From Gliomastix tumulicola (Eukaryota; Ascomycota; Sordariomycetes; Hypocreales; Bionectriaceae), in contig BCHX01000004.1 of NCBI GenBank assembly GCA_001599755.1, positions 434,001 through 498,000 on the forward strand: a DNA stretch of 64,000 bases. Direction: 5' to 3'. Under the pieces are notes generated by a model. That model was not told where the DNA came from. It did no database searches and saw only the letters and a program-made list of their open reading frames with translations. Positions 10,832 through 21,827 of the stretch are shown piece by piece. Made by a program: the position numbers and the translations under genes. The stretch's first letter is position 1. Each line of letters opens with the position of its first letter.

Positions 10832-11971
10832 TCACTTATCCTGCTTCCACGCCTTCAGACCCTCTGCTAGAGAATTGACGAGCTCCCTAGCCGTCGTCGC
10901 CGCAGATCCATGACGGCCAGTCTCCGTTTCTTCATCAAAGCTCACACGATCCGTCCACCACTCAAGCCACGACTCCGCCCGTGCGCCCTCACGAGCCCGG
11001 AGCAACCCAACACTGACATCGATGAGATCCGGTCTGAAGCCACAGTGCCAAAATACCGTCGCGCCGCAGGTGCCGCAGAACTCGCGCGTGACGTCGGGCG
11101 AGGAGCTGTACGACTGCAGGATGCCGGATGGAATATTGGAAAAGTCCAGGAGCTGTGGTTCCCCTTGACCATCGTCCGACTGGATGAAGATATTCTTCCG
11201 GGGGATGAAGGACCACGTTTGGATCTCGAAGCCGGAGAAGAGTCGACACGAGCGGCAGGCACAGGTGCCGGTCATGTATTTGCGTCCGTCTCCTCTGATC
11301 CACCACTTGTCGTCTTGCGGATTGGAGACCACATCCGCTGCGGTGGTGGCGAAGACATATATCAGGTCGGAGTAAGGCGAATGCGGTTCGTAGCTAGCTT
11401 TGTTCGGGCGTGTGACGAAGTAGCGGACGGTGCCGCATGCGCAGGAAGCTTGCAGCCGATCATCGGATGATTCCTCTTGCTGGAGGGGTAAAGCTGAGCT
11501 AGCCGACGACTCCTCCCGTACAGTGTCGCCTTTTATGGCTTCACCATTGAACTTCTGCAGCCACACGGCGGCTCCGCCATCTCCAGTATCGGAGACGTGG
11601 GCGTGTACGGCGTGCTCTGCTAGACGGTGGTCGGTCGACTCAACCGGCCCTTTCAGTGTCCCTGTGGCCACTTCCCAGCGTGCCACTTCTGCCTGACCAG
11701 CTTGTGGATGAAGTTGTTGGAAGACATGGCATCCGCACACACGACAGAAATATCGTGATATCGTGTCATTGTCCCTGCGATATATCTTAAGGCTGTCGGT
11801 GACAGCTGGCTCGATGATCGGGTAATATGAGGTGCAAAGCTGGCCACTGGAGTAGCGGCAGGCGTCACAGTGGCAGAGCGTCAAGGGTGTCTTGTCCTGA
11901 GCTCCATGGATAATGCTGACCGTCTGGGTATTCGCACCACAGAGGCAGGTGATTTCATACGAGAGAGACAT
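10832..11971 (-). CDS. Two-domain GFA/CENP-V zinc protein
   Basis: Single exon. The start at 11971 (MSLSYEITCLCG) is preferred because the 35 residues upstream are unlike the family. The 379-aa product has two consecutive GFA/CENP-V (glutathione-dependent formaldehyde-activating-like) zinc-binding units. Unit one shows CLCG, CHCDACR and CRVCGCHVF. Unit two shows CACGTVRY, TCACRSCRLFSG and FCGTCGATVFW. Single-domain relatives are about 130-190 aa, so this is a tandem fusion. The family binds zinc and is proposed to handle S-hydroxymethyl-glutathione-type adducts, but most fungal members have no proven reaction. It is convergent with the regulator gene, leaving 68 nt between their stops. Confidence 0.85.
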   Translation of the reverse strand: MSLSYEITCLCGANTQTVSIIHGAQDKTPLTLCHCDACRYSSGQLCTSYYPIIEPAVTDSLKIYRRDNDTISRYFCRVCGCHVFQQLHPQAGQAEVARWEVATGTLKGPVESTDHRLAEHAVHAHVSDTGDGGAAVWLQKFNGEAIKGDTVREESSASSALPLQQEESSDDRLQASCACGTVRYFVTRPNKASYEPHSPYSDLIYVFATTAADVVSNPQDDKWWIRGDGRKYMTGTCACRSCRLFSGFEIQTWSFIPRKNIFIQSDDGQGEPQLLDFSNIPSGILQSYSSSPDVTREFCGTCGATVFWHCGFRPDLIDVSVGLLRAREGARAESWLEWWTDRVSFDEETETGRHGSAATTARELVNSLAEGLKAWKQDK

Positions 11972-12189
11972 TTCGAGATCGGGCAGGCAAAATGATGAAT
12001 GATGGAGATGCAGCGGTCTGGTTTGATGCGCATCGTGAGATAACAAGAATGCGGGGGAATACGAACATGCCCACACGGCTTAGCTAACGACGGAGGGGTC
12101 AAAATCATCCCGGCTTATCTTTCCTCTGTTCTGGTAATTGACCGACCACGCTATAGCTACTCAACTATCTACACAAATCCGAAAGATGC

Positions 12190-13809
12190 TTAAAGTGCGG
12201 TAACCTGCAGACTGACTCCGTCCTTTGGGCGCAGAACGAGCCGCCACATCTTCCACTCCGCCGGATCAGCTGTCGACTCGTCGCGCTTGAACTCATACAT
12301 GCTGAGCAGACAGCAAAGGAGGACCTTCATCTCCGTCTCAGCAAACTTGCGTCCAATGCATCCTCTCGGGCCCTGCAAGAAGGTCATGAAGGCACTGTTG
12401 GTCCAGCCCTCGGGAAGATTGTCCCATCGGTCAGGGTCGAACTTGTCTGCGTCATTGCCCCAGTAGACGGGCATGCGGTTGATGACATTCGAGTGAATGT
12501 ACAAGATAGTCCCGCCAGGCACATGGTAACCACCGAGTGTGTCATCCTCGAGAGATTGACGAACTGTCATGGGAATGGGTGGGATGAAGCGGAGGGACTC
12601 TCGACACACCTTATCGAGGTAGGGCAGCCGGTCATGATCAGCGGTGTTCAAGCTTGCCGGATCGAACCGGGTTTCCGGATCAAACAAGAATGGGAGGTAG
12701 CTTCTGATCTCCTCGCGAAGCCGAGTCTGGATCTCGCTGTGTACCGAGAGGAGGTGAAGGGTCCAAGCCACACCCGTAGCTGTGGTGTCGTGCCCAGCGC
12801 CGAGGAACGTCATGATCTGGTCCCTCATCGTCTCGAAGGAGAGACCCATCTCGCCGTCGGCAAGGCGCTTCCTGTTGTCTTTGGCGATCAGGGCAATGAT
12901 ATCTTTGCCACTGTGCCCCTCCTTGGCTTCGAGGTCCTTTCCTTGGATAATCTCCGTCGCCTTGTCGACGATGATGCGACGTGAGACATCGATGTCGTGG
13001 TTCATCTTGACTGGGATGTATACGGTCGACGGGATATAGGCCTGCAATCCGTGGAGTATCCTCGACCAGACGTCGAAGGCGAAGACGAGGCGATATGCTT
13101 CTCGGATGGGCGTCTCGGGCTGCTCAAGCGAGTTGATATCGTAGCCAAACCCTGCTTGCCCAATAATGTCAAGCGTAGTTCGGTTCAGCCACTCGAGGAC
13201 CTCAAACGATTTTGTCAGAGCACCCGTTGCATTCATTTCCTTCTGCCAACAGCTTGCTAGGAGAAAGGACTTGCTCCAGAAGACAGGCGCCAGATCCCGG
13301 ATGGACTGAGTCGAGAACCCGGGTGCAAGTGATTTACGTTGATGCACGTGGTCCTGGCCCTCTGCAAGCAGGACTCCCCTGTCTCCCAGGACGCGGGACA
13401 TCCACAGCCTAATTCTTTGAGGCTTGGGATAGTTGTAGGAATTGCGAATCGTCATCTGCTTGAGGGCCTCATCGTCGGCGACCGAGAGCCTCTCTGAGCC
13501 GAAGGGGAAGAAGTAGCGGATGACTGGACCGTGCTCCTGGTGCCATTGACGCAGGGGCACGCCGCACTCTTGCGTGATGACGGTAAAGAATTGGCCCCAG
13601 AGAGGGAAGCCTGGTACTGTGGGAACATGGCGTAGCTCCGAGAAGTAGGTAGGATAGAGCCAGCTCAGCCAGCCCACGACGTAGACAAGAACAGCCAGAG
13701 ACTCGGTAATGATGACAGTGGTCAGGAAAGGGTATGCGAATCGACGAGAAAGGAAGTAAGCGACGGCCGTTGTCGCGAGCACGACGTGCGGGAGTGTGAT
13801 GCAACCCAT
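12190..13809 (-). CDS. Cytochrome P450 monooxygenase
   Basis: A 539-aa single-exon P450. Two hydrophobic N-terminal segments (residues 5-25 and about 28-52) anchor it in the ER, followed by the proline hinge VPTVPGFPLWG. The I-helix shows GAGHDTT (oxygen activation), the K-helix ESLR (ExxR), the meander region FDPDRW and the haem loop FLQGPRGCIGRKFA, with the axial Cys near residue 484. All essential features are intact. It probably hydroxylates a lipid-like or secondary metabolite; the specific family cannot be fixed by eye. It lies between the GFA protein and an MFS relic, and its divergent neighbour across 1.8 kb is the thioesterase-like gene. Confidence 0.93.
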   Translation of the reverse strand: MGCITLPHVVLATTAVAYFLSRRFAYPFLTTVIITESLAVLVYVVGWLSWLYPTYFSELRHVPTVPGFPLWGQFFTVITQECGVPLRQWHQEHGPVIRYFFPFGSERLSVADDEALKQMTIRNSYNYPKPQRIRLWMSRVLGDRGVLLAEGQDHVHQRKSLAPGFSTQSIRDLAPVFWSKSFLLASCWQKEMNATGALTKSFEVLEWLNRTTLDIIGQAGFGYDINSLEQPETPIREAYRLVFAFDVWSRILHGLQAYIPSTVYIPVKMNHDIDVSRRIIVDKATEIIQGKDLEAKEGHSGKDIIALIAKDNRKRLADGEMGLSFETMRDQIMTFLGAGHDTTATGVAWTLHLLSVHSEIQTRLREEIRSYLPFLFDPETRFDPASLNTADHDRLPYLDKVCRESLRFIPPIPMTVRQSLEDDTLGGYHVPGGTILYIHSNVINRMPVYWGNDADKFDPDRWDNLPEGWTNSAFMTFLQGPRGCIGRKFAETEMKVLLCCLLSMYEFKRDESTADPAEWKMWRLVLRPKDGVSLQVTAL

Positions 13810-13886
13810 GTTTGGGCACTTTTGTCAGGAGGTTTGGGTGATGTTGGTGAAGATGGACAACCCAGTGCACGAAGGGTGACTGTAGT

Positions 13887-13894
13887 GTATTATA
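13887..13894 (-). promoter_or_regulatory. TATA-like element of the P450 gene
   Basis: TATAATAC on the minus strand, about 80 nt upstream of the ATG at 13809. Confidence 0.4.
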
Positions 13895-14442
13895 TCTAGC
13901 ATGCTTCGAATTATGCTTAATCCTGATTGTGAGACACGTCAGTAATGATGACATATTATGAGTTGGCGTCTGGGAGGGCGCGGGATTGTGTATTCCCTTC
14001 GTTCATTTCTCGCGCTGGCTGAGCTGAATGTGAGACAATCGACGATCGTGCTTCCCTCGTATGTCGCAGCATTCCCACAGTCGGAATTCTGATCAGTTGG
14101 ATAGTCTAATTTGTGTATGAGTCACTTCATAAACAAGAGACCAACCTCAACTTTGCATAAAACCTTTATGCTCGCTTCCAAACATGCCCTCCCCTGCATG
14201 AATGCTGCAAGGCACAAGAAAGGCACAAGAAACGACTGGAAACAACCAAGGCGTCCCCCTCTAGTCAGTCCTTCGACTCTTTCATTACGCAGATTCGTGA
14301 TGCAGACACCATGCCTCAGGACCGAAACGAAGCCCGACGGTCACAGGGGCAGCGATGAACATCAGCCGTATCAACGAACCCTCCCTGCCTGCCTTGGGCT
14401 TTTCTCGAGCTTCATGCACTTATGCTGCTGGCTGCTTTTGAC

Positions 14443-14720
14443 TGTCCCGAGAGTCAGGGATGAGACTCCCACAACCCGGTTCAGATTCCTCTCCAAGACA
14501 GCCAGTGTGGGAACATGATAAGCAGAATGGGCCAGTATTATGGTATCACAATTCTTGGCCGCCATGACCGCATACGATATCGGAGTTTCAAATCAGCTTG
14601 GTCTTCGAATTGCATGGCTCTTTTATGATTTGGAGGCCTTGGCTTCTTCATCTTTTCATGGACCGTTTACGGAGTTCCTGACCTTCGAGAGCTAACCTTG
14701 GGCGCCGCCGAGTTGGCATC
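14443..14720 (+). pseudogene. Relic of the C-terminal end of an MFS sugar-type transporter
   Basis: Fragments in two frames read like the end of a fungal hexose-type transporter. VRDETPTTRFRFLSKTAS resembles the conserved E-x-P-T-x-R-L-R-x-K-T segment after TM10. LGLRIAWLFY in the same frame, after two stops, resembles TM11-12. In another frame, GGLGFFIFSWTVYGVPDLR followed by LTL resembles the last TM and the PDLRGLTL tail. Stops and a frame change separate them, so it cannot be translated as one protein. The similarity is judged by eye, and a chance match is possible. Confidence 0.42.
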
Positions 14721-15635
14721 ACCGTGTCTACCATCGTGTTCTAGCAGCATTTCTGGGCACCTTATGGCGCGAGAGTCTGCTCTCAGAATCTGGTGCAAGG
14801 AATGGATGCCTATCTGGATCTAGTCACTCGGAGGACCACTTGCCGAAGCCATTGGGGGCCATGTTCCTCGTTTGTGGGGGCTCCTGTTGCTCATTCCATG
14901 CAGAGAAGGCAGTGCTGGCCCGTGATGAGGTCTTGCCTGACTCTATCCGCCATATACTGCTCCTCAGTTTCCGCATGGCCTGGATGGGTAGGGCGGTCAC
15001 GGACCTCTCAACGGCCTTGCATTACCTCGTTAGATCTCGATTGAGTATCAAATTTATGGCATCCGAAGGGCAGTGTAGACCTCAGCTGTCGCTGGAATGC
15101 CATTAGCGGCTCGATGCTCGGGCCGCCCGGTGGAACACTGTCTCCCTCCTCACTGTGATATGGCCGATCCCAATACCGTGGTGTTTTCCACCAATGCTAT
15201 TAAAGACCCGGCCTTCGTGATTACCATTGCGCGAGTGGGTGCTGGACAGGTCATTCTCCGAGACACGATCTGAGGCGAGAAATGACAATTCTAAGACCCG
15301 AGTTTGGTCGGACCGCCTTTGGGGCACCTTTCGGATAAGACATACCCAAGACATTGGATGCCGGTCTGATAAGCCCTTCCTGACGTAGCTGCACAAAAGC
15401 TCCTATCTTTGCGTCTGAATGAGCAGGTTTCTCTGATTGATTCAAAATTGATATTGAGTATCTCACCAGAATACAAAAGCCGCGGCAGCCACAGTCCATA
15501 CGAGTGCTCTGCCACCATCTGTTTTGCATGGCTTGATATGCCGGGCTCAATACACGGGAGGCACAATTCTTTTGCCGTCAGAGCCGATTATTCTCTTCCC
15601 ATCCTCTCCCACGCCTACAGGGACGTCTTTGAACG

Positions 15636-16681
15636 ATGAAGATGGATCAGATTAGCCATGTCGAGGCCGCCTCTCCGGTGTCTGGGCTCGGTCACCTGGA
15701 TTACCACAGTATCCTGAGCCGACTCAGCGTCTGGTACCTGCTCATTTTCTCGGTGGCACTTTTCATCGCATACAATCCGAAGAATCTCCCCGGGATGTGG
15801 CATGTAAGTATTTCAAGTCCCAAGGTTTCGAGACAATATTCTGACAAGTCCAGATGCGAATACTAAACGCCTTCCGCTTCATTCTTCGCACGCAACGACC
15901 GCAAGTTCAGCTGAACCCATCGCATATTTTCCAACCGCTCATCACCGAGTCTTGTGCCGACCTGCTTGAAATCGACTTCAACTTCCACAAGACCAACTCG
16001 TCCTACTTCTCCGACCTGGACGTGTCTCGGAGCCACCTGGTGTGTACCCTGTTCGCAGAGGGTATTGCAAAGATGCGAGGAGGCACCGAGGCCTACACCG
16101 GCTCCAAGCAGCCACCCTTTGGACTCGCACTGGGCGGTGTGTCATGCAACTTTCGCAAGGAGATCGCGCCGTACCAGAAGTATGAGCTGTGGTCGCGGAT
16201 TCTGTGTTGGGACCAGAAGTGGATTTACATCGTCACGCACTTCGTGAACAGAGACGCAGAGCACTCGATGCCCAGCAGTCTGTACTCGCCCCCGTCCGAC
16301 ATGGAACGAGACACTTCGGGGCGAGCAGGTATTGCCCCAGTCAATGAGGTCCCCTTTGCGACTGCGATCAGCAAGTGTGTCTTCAAGTCCGGTCGCCAAA
16401 CAATTTCGCCAACGGCTATGCTACAGATGTCCGGTCTGCTTCCTTCAGGCACGAATGGCGATGGGCGGCCTCACGAAAAGCTGTCGTGGGTAGAGGAGCG
16501 GCGGTCGCAAGGGCTGGACATCCTGAATTCTCCGGCTTCAGAGCGCCAAAGTGCACTGGAGGCGATCTTTGCACGAAAGTCTGGGGAAATCTTGGGGAGG
16601 CATACGGATGGTAATGGGACGATTGGTGTAGTGTGTACTTTACTACAGCTAGCTGGTCTAAAGACCAGTCAAGTCCTCTAG
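15636..16681 (+). CDS. Thioesterase-like hot-dog protein with membrane anchor
   Basis: Exons 15636-15803 and 15854-16681 (intron 50 nt, GTAAGT..CAG) give 331 aa. One hydrophobic segment (WYLLIFSVALFIAYN, residues 33-47) anchors the N-terminus. The rest matches the fungal 4HBT_2/THEM6-like group seen near secondary-metabolite genes. DINFNxHKxN-like wording appears as EIDFNFHKTNSSYFSDLD, and YQKYELWSRILCWDQKWIY is the typical central strand region. The expected role is hydrolysis or handling of acyl thioesters at a membrane face; the substrate is unknown. It is followed on the same strand by an efflux transporter. Confidence 0.8.
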
Positions 16682-17396
16682 AGTATAGAGGTGACGAATT
16701 TGGTTTGAGCGTTATGTAGCTCGCAGGTCTGATTGAGATAGCAGGCAAAATGATGAATCAGTGCGAAGACATTGCGCATGGAAAATCAATCACAAGCCCC
16801 GGGCTTGAAAATCCTCATACTGCGCTTACCGCCCTTGTTTTGCATATTCTGAGTCCTTTAACGTAAGATTTTCGTGTGACAAGGGTACACCATATTTCTC
16901 AAAGACAGAGTGTAAGACAATGGCAGATATTATCTATGGAATACGTCGAGCCCGTAGGCAAGCAGGAGCGTGGACACGTGTGTCTCACTTCAGTCAGCGG
17001 ACTTTCGGGATCGCGCGAGCCATGTCGCGTACAGGAGCGGGACAAATTAATGGCCTGACCAGTGGCATCGCCGCGTCTCAGACCGTGATGGAATGCAAGA
17101 CCTCGTGATTTCCGTGTTTCGCTACCTCCCCAGGCTGAAAGGTGGAGGGACTGACGTACGATGCAGCCGATGCACTGCTGTCTCGACGCTGTGTGGGGGA
17201 CGCATCGTGGGTTTACTGTCCAATAGCTCAATCTCCCTGGATCAAGCTAGCTCTTTCCAAATTTCTCACTCTCCTGATGTAAATGTGACGCTGACAGGGG
17301 CTGGAAGGACCGATCCTGCCCTTAAGTACTCAGGCAGATCAGCTCATTTCGCCTCATTTGGCTGCCGTGCTCTCTGCACCGTTCTCACGACTCGAT
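16682..17396. other. Intergenic before DHA2 transporter
   Basis: No gene supported. Two short frames at 16899-17231 (-) and 17093-17443 (+) have no family features. Confidence 0.45.
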
Positions 17397-19432
17397 ATGG
17401 CGCCGACAGATCCGAAAGCGATGCCGTCCAAGGAGGCGGGTGACTCAACTCGCCTCGAGGGACAGACGGGCTCAGAGGGCCAGCAGGGCGTGCACCAGTC
17501 ACAAGAAGCCCACCCTGGAGTGCTGACAGCTGGTCGAGCATCGTCCTCGAGCGATGGGCCTGCCGATGGATCAACGAGCGCCGACTCGTCACTGCAGTTG
17601 GACGCTGGAATCAAAATGGCCATGTTCCCGGGCCATTTTGAAGAGAAGCAACCAACAACGCCCGAGATAACCTTCACTCCGGCGGCAGATGATGTCAATA
17701 TCAATGTCGCCCCTATTTCACCCACCACTACCTCCAAGACGGTCTCTCAAAAAGAACAAGACGCCGAGAGCGGTGGAAGCGATGAACCGCCGGATTCAAA
17801 CCCTCCAGCCATAGAGGGGGTACGGTTAGTACTGCTCACAGTTGGCCTCTGCCTGATGGTTTTCCTCATTTCTCTTGATCGTGTCATTGTCACCACTGTG
17901 AGTATACCCATCCGGCGTCCGATGTCCGATGTCTCGTCTACTAACTCATCCTGCAGGCAATTCCTCACATCACGCGCGAGTTTAAGTCGACGCGAGACAT
18001 CGGCTGGTACGGGTCAGCATACATGATTACCGCGTGTGCTTTCCAGCCGATGTATGGACGCGTCTACACCATGTTCTCTATGAAGTGGACGTATCTGACG
18101 TCTCTATTCATCTTTGGAGCAGGTTCCTTGCTCTGTGCCGTATCGCCTAATTCTGTCGTCTTGATTATCGGGAGGGCGATTGCGGGATACGGCAGCGCGG
18201 GACTCGTGACGGGCAGTTTCGTGATTGTTGCTTCGGCTATTCCTCTGCCAAAGCGACCAGTCTACACCGCCGCTATCGGCATCATGTAAGTGAACAGTGT
18301 GTGTCTAAGAAGAAAGCTACGAGTCAGGCTAATTATAATAATCAGATTCGGAGTTGGAGCAACATTAGGACCACTCATCGGTGGCCTGTTTACGGATTAC
18401 GTCTCTTGGAGGTGGTGTTTCTACATCAACTTGCCCATCGGAGGCGCCACACTATTGGCATTTCTACTACTTTTCCGCGTACCAGAGAAAGACCAAGAGC
18501 GCAAGCCATACCTGCAAAGGATTCAAAGCCTGGATATTCTAGGCAACACACTCTTTCTCGGCGCTTCGGTCATGCTCTTCACCGTGCTCGAGCTGGCTGC
18601 TGACGGCGAGCCTTGGAGCAGTGCTCAGTCGATCGGGCTGCTGGTAGGATTTGGCGTTACGGCGATCATTTTCATTATATGGCAGAGCCACAGGCAAGAC
18701 AAGGCGTTGATCCCACCAAGACTCGTCAAGCAACGCACAGTCGCTGCGTCGTGTGCGATCGCTATCACGATATACGGCGCACTTCTTTTGCATACCTACT
18801 TTTTGCCGATTTGGTTCCAGGCCATCCTTGGCACCACCGCCTTCAAGTCCGGTGTCAATATGCTCCCATACTTCATCGTCAACGCTTTCTTCAGTTTGGG
18901 CGCTGGTATTTTTGTTTCTGTGGTGGGATACTACGTCCCTCCTGCGATGGTCGGCAACGTCATAGCGACAGTGGGCTGTGGCATGCTCACAACATTATCT
19001 GCCGATACTTCAAAAGCCATGTGGGCAGGTTACGAGACGTTGGTCGCAGCGGGCTTTGGACTAGCCATCCAACAGGGCCTTACAGCCGTCCAGACGACTC
19101 TCCAGGGCGACGACGTCAGTATGGGGACTGCGTTGGTCGTTGCCTCCCAGTCCTTTGGTGGCGCGGTTCTCGTCTCCATCGGCAACAATGTCTTTCTCAG
19201 TCGTGTGCAGGAGGCTGGCACGAGTAGCGCCACGGCGGGTGTCGATGTCAAGCAGATCATATCTGCAGGTGCTACGGAGTTCCGAAATTCCCTGCCTCCT
19301 GAGGCTGTAGAAGAGTTCCTGGATATTTACAACGATGGACTGAGGACGGTGTTCATAGCGGCGGTGCCATTGGCAGGGCTTGCATTCTTGTTCTCCTGCA
19401 TTCTGCCGTGGAAGTCTGTCAAATCTAGATAG
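17397..19432 (+). CDS. MFS efflux transporter, 14-TM DHA2 type
   Basis: Exons 17397-17897, 17957-18285 and 18346-19432 give 638 aa; splice ends are GTGAGT..CAG and GTAAGT..CAG and restore the frame. About 150 N-terminal residues are acidic, Ser/Pro/Gly-rich and cytoplasmic. TM1 is LLTVGLCLMVFLISLDRVIV, a DHA2 signature with D in TM1. GWYGSAYMITACAFQPMYGR marks TM2-3, and GPLIGGLFTDYVSWRWCFYI with NLPIGG is motif C in TM5. The length fits 14 TMs. Relatives include toxin self-protection pumps of secondary-metabolite clusters. An in-frame ATG 39 nt upstream (17358) is the alternative start. It probably exports a metabolite made or modified by the P450/thioesterase neighbours. Confidence 0.9.
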
Positions 19433-20537
19433 ATACGGGAGAAAGCTCACTAGAACATGATAAAGGTCATTGACGTGGAGGGGAACTTGACGCCTATCCT
19501 GATGCTCATCAAAACGTGATTTCATTGGTGAAGAAGTTCGGCTTCCACAATCCTCTGCTTTAGGGATGAGAACGCCGCAACCTGCCAACCTGAGCTGGGC
19601 GGCAACTTTGATGCATCTATACGTTATGCGTAATTGTATTCCCATCTATTGCGAAATGGCCGAGCGGGATAAGCCGGCGTGCCGCTTACCTAGCCAGTAT
19701 CCTACAATGCATCTTGCTCGGTCTTCGGCAATGTCAAGATGTCGGCCAATGGGGCGACACGCAATACAATGGGAGCGTAATATTGGCCACAACCGTGTCA
19801 TCAAGGCCATCTCCAATCACCTTCCCACTATGAAATCCTTGGCTTGGGGTAACGCCTCTCCCGGTCGGGTTCTTCTTATGCACCGCCGGCAGGTTTAAAC
19901 CCTGGCATGTCACCTGGGGTGAGGACACCATCACCGACAGGAAATGGATCTACGGAGGAATTTCTCCATTGGGAAAGCCAATACCAATATCAAAGGCGGG
20001 CAAGTCAAAGAGACGGACTGCTCACCTGCGTCTACAGAAAGGGCCTGCCGAATGGAGCGGCCGACGCCAAGATGAATGGCCTGACATTTTGCTTCTCCCG
20101 GCGCTATTTCCACGTTGCCTTCAGACGAAGGCCAAACCCACCCGAATCCATTGCCATTCCAAGCGCTTGGCTGACGCTGCTCTAAGCTGCTCTGATCTGA
20201 GGAGGCCTGTGGGCGGGGAGGTGTCCAGTCTCGCTCATACACATGCATCAAGGTAGGCAAACCAACAGCTGGCTTGAGCGTGGATCTAGCCTAACGCCGG
20301 GTGACGAAACATATTGCAGCAAGGAAAGAAAAATGATAGATTGATGTCTATAAGCATGATGACAGCCTCAGCGTACTGCCGGTCCTAATTATGAGTTGTA
20401 CACATCAATGTGCCACGTTGTTTTCGACTCCTGATACCCTCAACCATCGTACAACCAGCCCTCTACCCCCGCCACTCGACGACCAAGTGTCCAGATACAC
20501 TTTCCGTGAATCGTCCTATCCCTAAATCGTCCTATCC
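19433..20537. other. Intergenic, 1.1 kb
   Basis: No gene supported. A stretch near 19655 resembles a tRNA A-box but has no B-box (see rejected items). Confidence 0.45.
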
Positions 20538-21065
20538 TCAAAGTACCGAGAACAAAGCACCGGACAGCAAAAGAGCGGTGGTCGTGATCGCTGAGAGAGT
20601 AAACACTGCCTTGGGACCATTGTCCGAAGCCGCATTGTCCGAGTTATCCGAGGCGGGCGTCGTTGTCTCGCTCCCTCCATCGTCGTTGTCATCCTCATCC
20701 TCATCTTTGTCGTCTTGTTCACGCTCGTCATCCTCCACGACCCTCGTGTCCGAGCTCGGCAATGGCTTCCCGTCGCCCGTGGCCGTCGCCTGCTCGGATC
20801 CCCTGCAGAAGACGTCCTCCCACTTGGCGCCCTCATCGTAGAGGCACTTGATCAGGTCTTCGACACTCTGGCCCTTGGCTTGGCAGTAGAGCCCGCAATC
20901 GTCGTAGTAGCTGATGACCTCGGCGTCCTTGCAGCAGGTGGACATGTAGCCGATGTGAGTGTTGCTGAAGGGCATGGCGCAGACGGCATCGCGGATGGGC
21001 GTGTCGTATAAATTTCCGCAGGCGCCCGTTGGGGAGGGACTGCCAGTTGTAGTAGTTCGAGACAT
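20538..21065 (-). CDS. Cys-rich acidic protein with C-terminal membrane tail
   Basis: A 175-aa single exon with a TATA box about 95 nt upstream. Residues 1-90 form a Cys-rich unit: CGNLYDTP, DAVCAMPF, STCCKDAEVISYYDDC and GLYCQAKGQ...CLYDEG, ending in VFCRG. It recalls a family of uncharacterised fungal proteins. A very acidic linker (DDKDEDEDDNDDGG) and an S/T/N stretch follow. The last 20 residues (SAITTTALLLSGALFSVL) are hydrophobic like a GPI-attachment or tail anchor. No classical N-terminal signal peptide is present (it starts MSRTTTTGSPSPTG), which is odd for such an architecture. A missed upstream exon is possible, though the TATA position argues against it. Confidence 0.75.
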   Translation of the reverse strand: MSRTTTTGSPSPTGACGNLYDTPIRDAVCAMPFSNTHIGYMSTCCKDAEVISYYDDCGLYCQAKGQSVEDLIKCLYDEGAKWEDVFCRGSEQATATGDGKPLPSSDTRVVEDDEREQDDKDEDEDDNDDGGSETTTPASDNSDNAASDNGPKAVFTLSAITTTALLLSGALFSVL

Positions 21066-21827
21066 TTTGCGAGGGATGATATCTGAAGATTGTGTCGAGG
21101 GGTATGTGGCCGAGTCCAGTGATATGGTTCAGAGCTTCTCAGCCCGGCAGCACCTTTTTATACCTCGGGAGTCTCGCAAAGCGAGTCTGCTCCGTGCTGA
21201 AAAGTGGATTGACTTCGTATTTCCAGTGGCTAGTCCATGCGGTGATCGTAATTTCATTCATTGCAGAGTTTCTTGTAGCACCATACTAGGGCCGTGAAGG
21301 CGCGGCTGAAACCCCAATAAGCTTGATTCTCCGGTTACACGGACGTCCTCTGCATAACCAACCCTTGCTATTTCATATATTTAGCAGCAAGCTCGTATCA
21401 ATGGATTACTTGGGGGCTCAGCGTGGCTGTAATGTGTATCTAAGTACGCAATCCGCGGAGCCCGTCTTCCCGCCGTTTCGCCGAGGGCTGAACTGCTATT
21501 CCGGCATGACAGGAAAACACAACGCAACACGCAATTGCATTTTATTATAAATTTTCTACCACCGGCGAGATGATCGTACATGTCTGACTGAATCAAAATA
21601 TGAAGTGCGTCGCATTTTGCCCACAAGGATGAACAGTTGTACCTTGATGTGCCTGGTCTCAGTGTATCTAATCCTACGCATTAAATGGATGCCCATACAC
21701 TAGTTCTCGTATCTAAGAATCACAAATTCCAATCATCTTTTTGTCCAAATCATGTTCGGCTTCTGCGCTAGGGCAATCCAAGAATGAAAATTCCTATCTA
21801 ATCAACCTCGCCAACGCCGCGTGACCG
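21066..21827. other. Intergenic
   Basis: Promoter of the minus-strand Cys-rich gene and 3' region of the BTB gene. No other gene supported. Confidence 0.45.
21155..21162 (-). promoter_or_regulatory. TATA box of the Cys-rich acidic protein gene
   Basis: TATAAAAA on the minus strand, about 95 nt upstream of the ATG at 21065. Confidence 0.5.

Larger units (their letters stand above)
13810..15635. other. 1.8-kb spacer between P450 and thioesterase-like gene
   Basis: It contains only broken open frames. The part at 14443-14720 looks like a decayed MFS transporter end and is listed separately. The 14800-15600 part has short frames on both strands that I cannot assign. Confidence 0.45.

Noticed and set aside
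14793..15396. Short frames between the MFS relic and the thioesterase gene
   Set aside because: No family motif, no consistent splice structure on either strand.
19650..19735. tRNA-like A-box (TGGCCGAGCGG)
   Set aside because: No GGTTCGA-type B-box or acceptor-stem pairing follows within tRNA distance.
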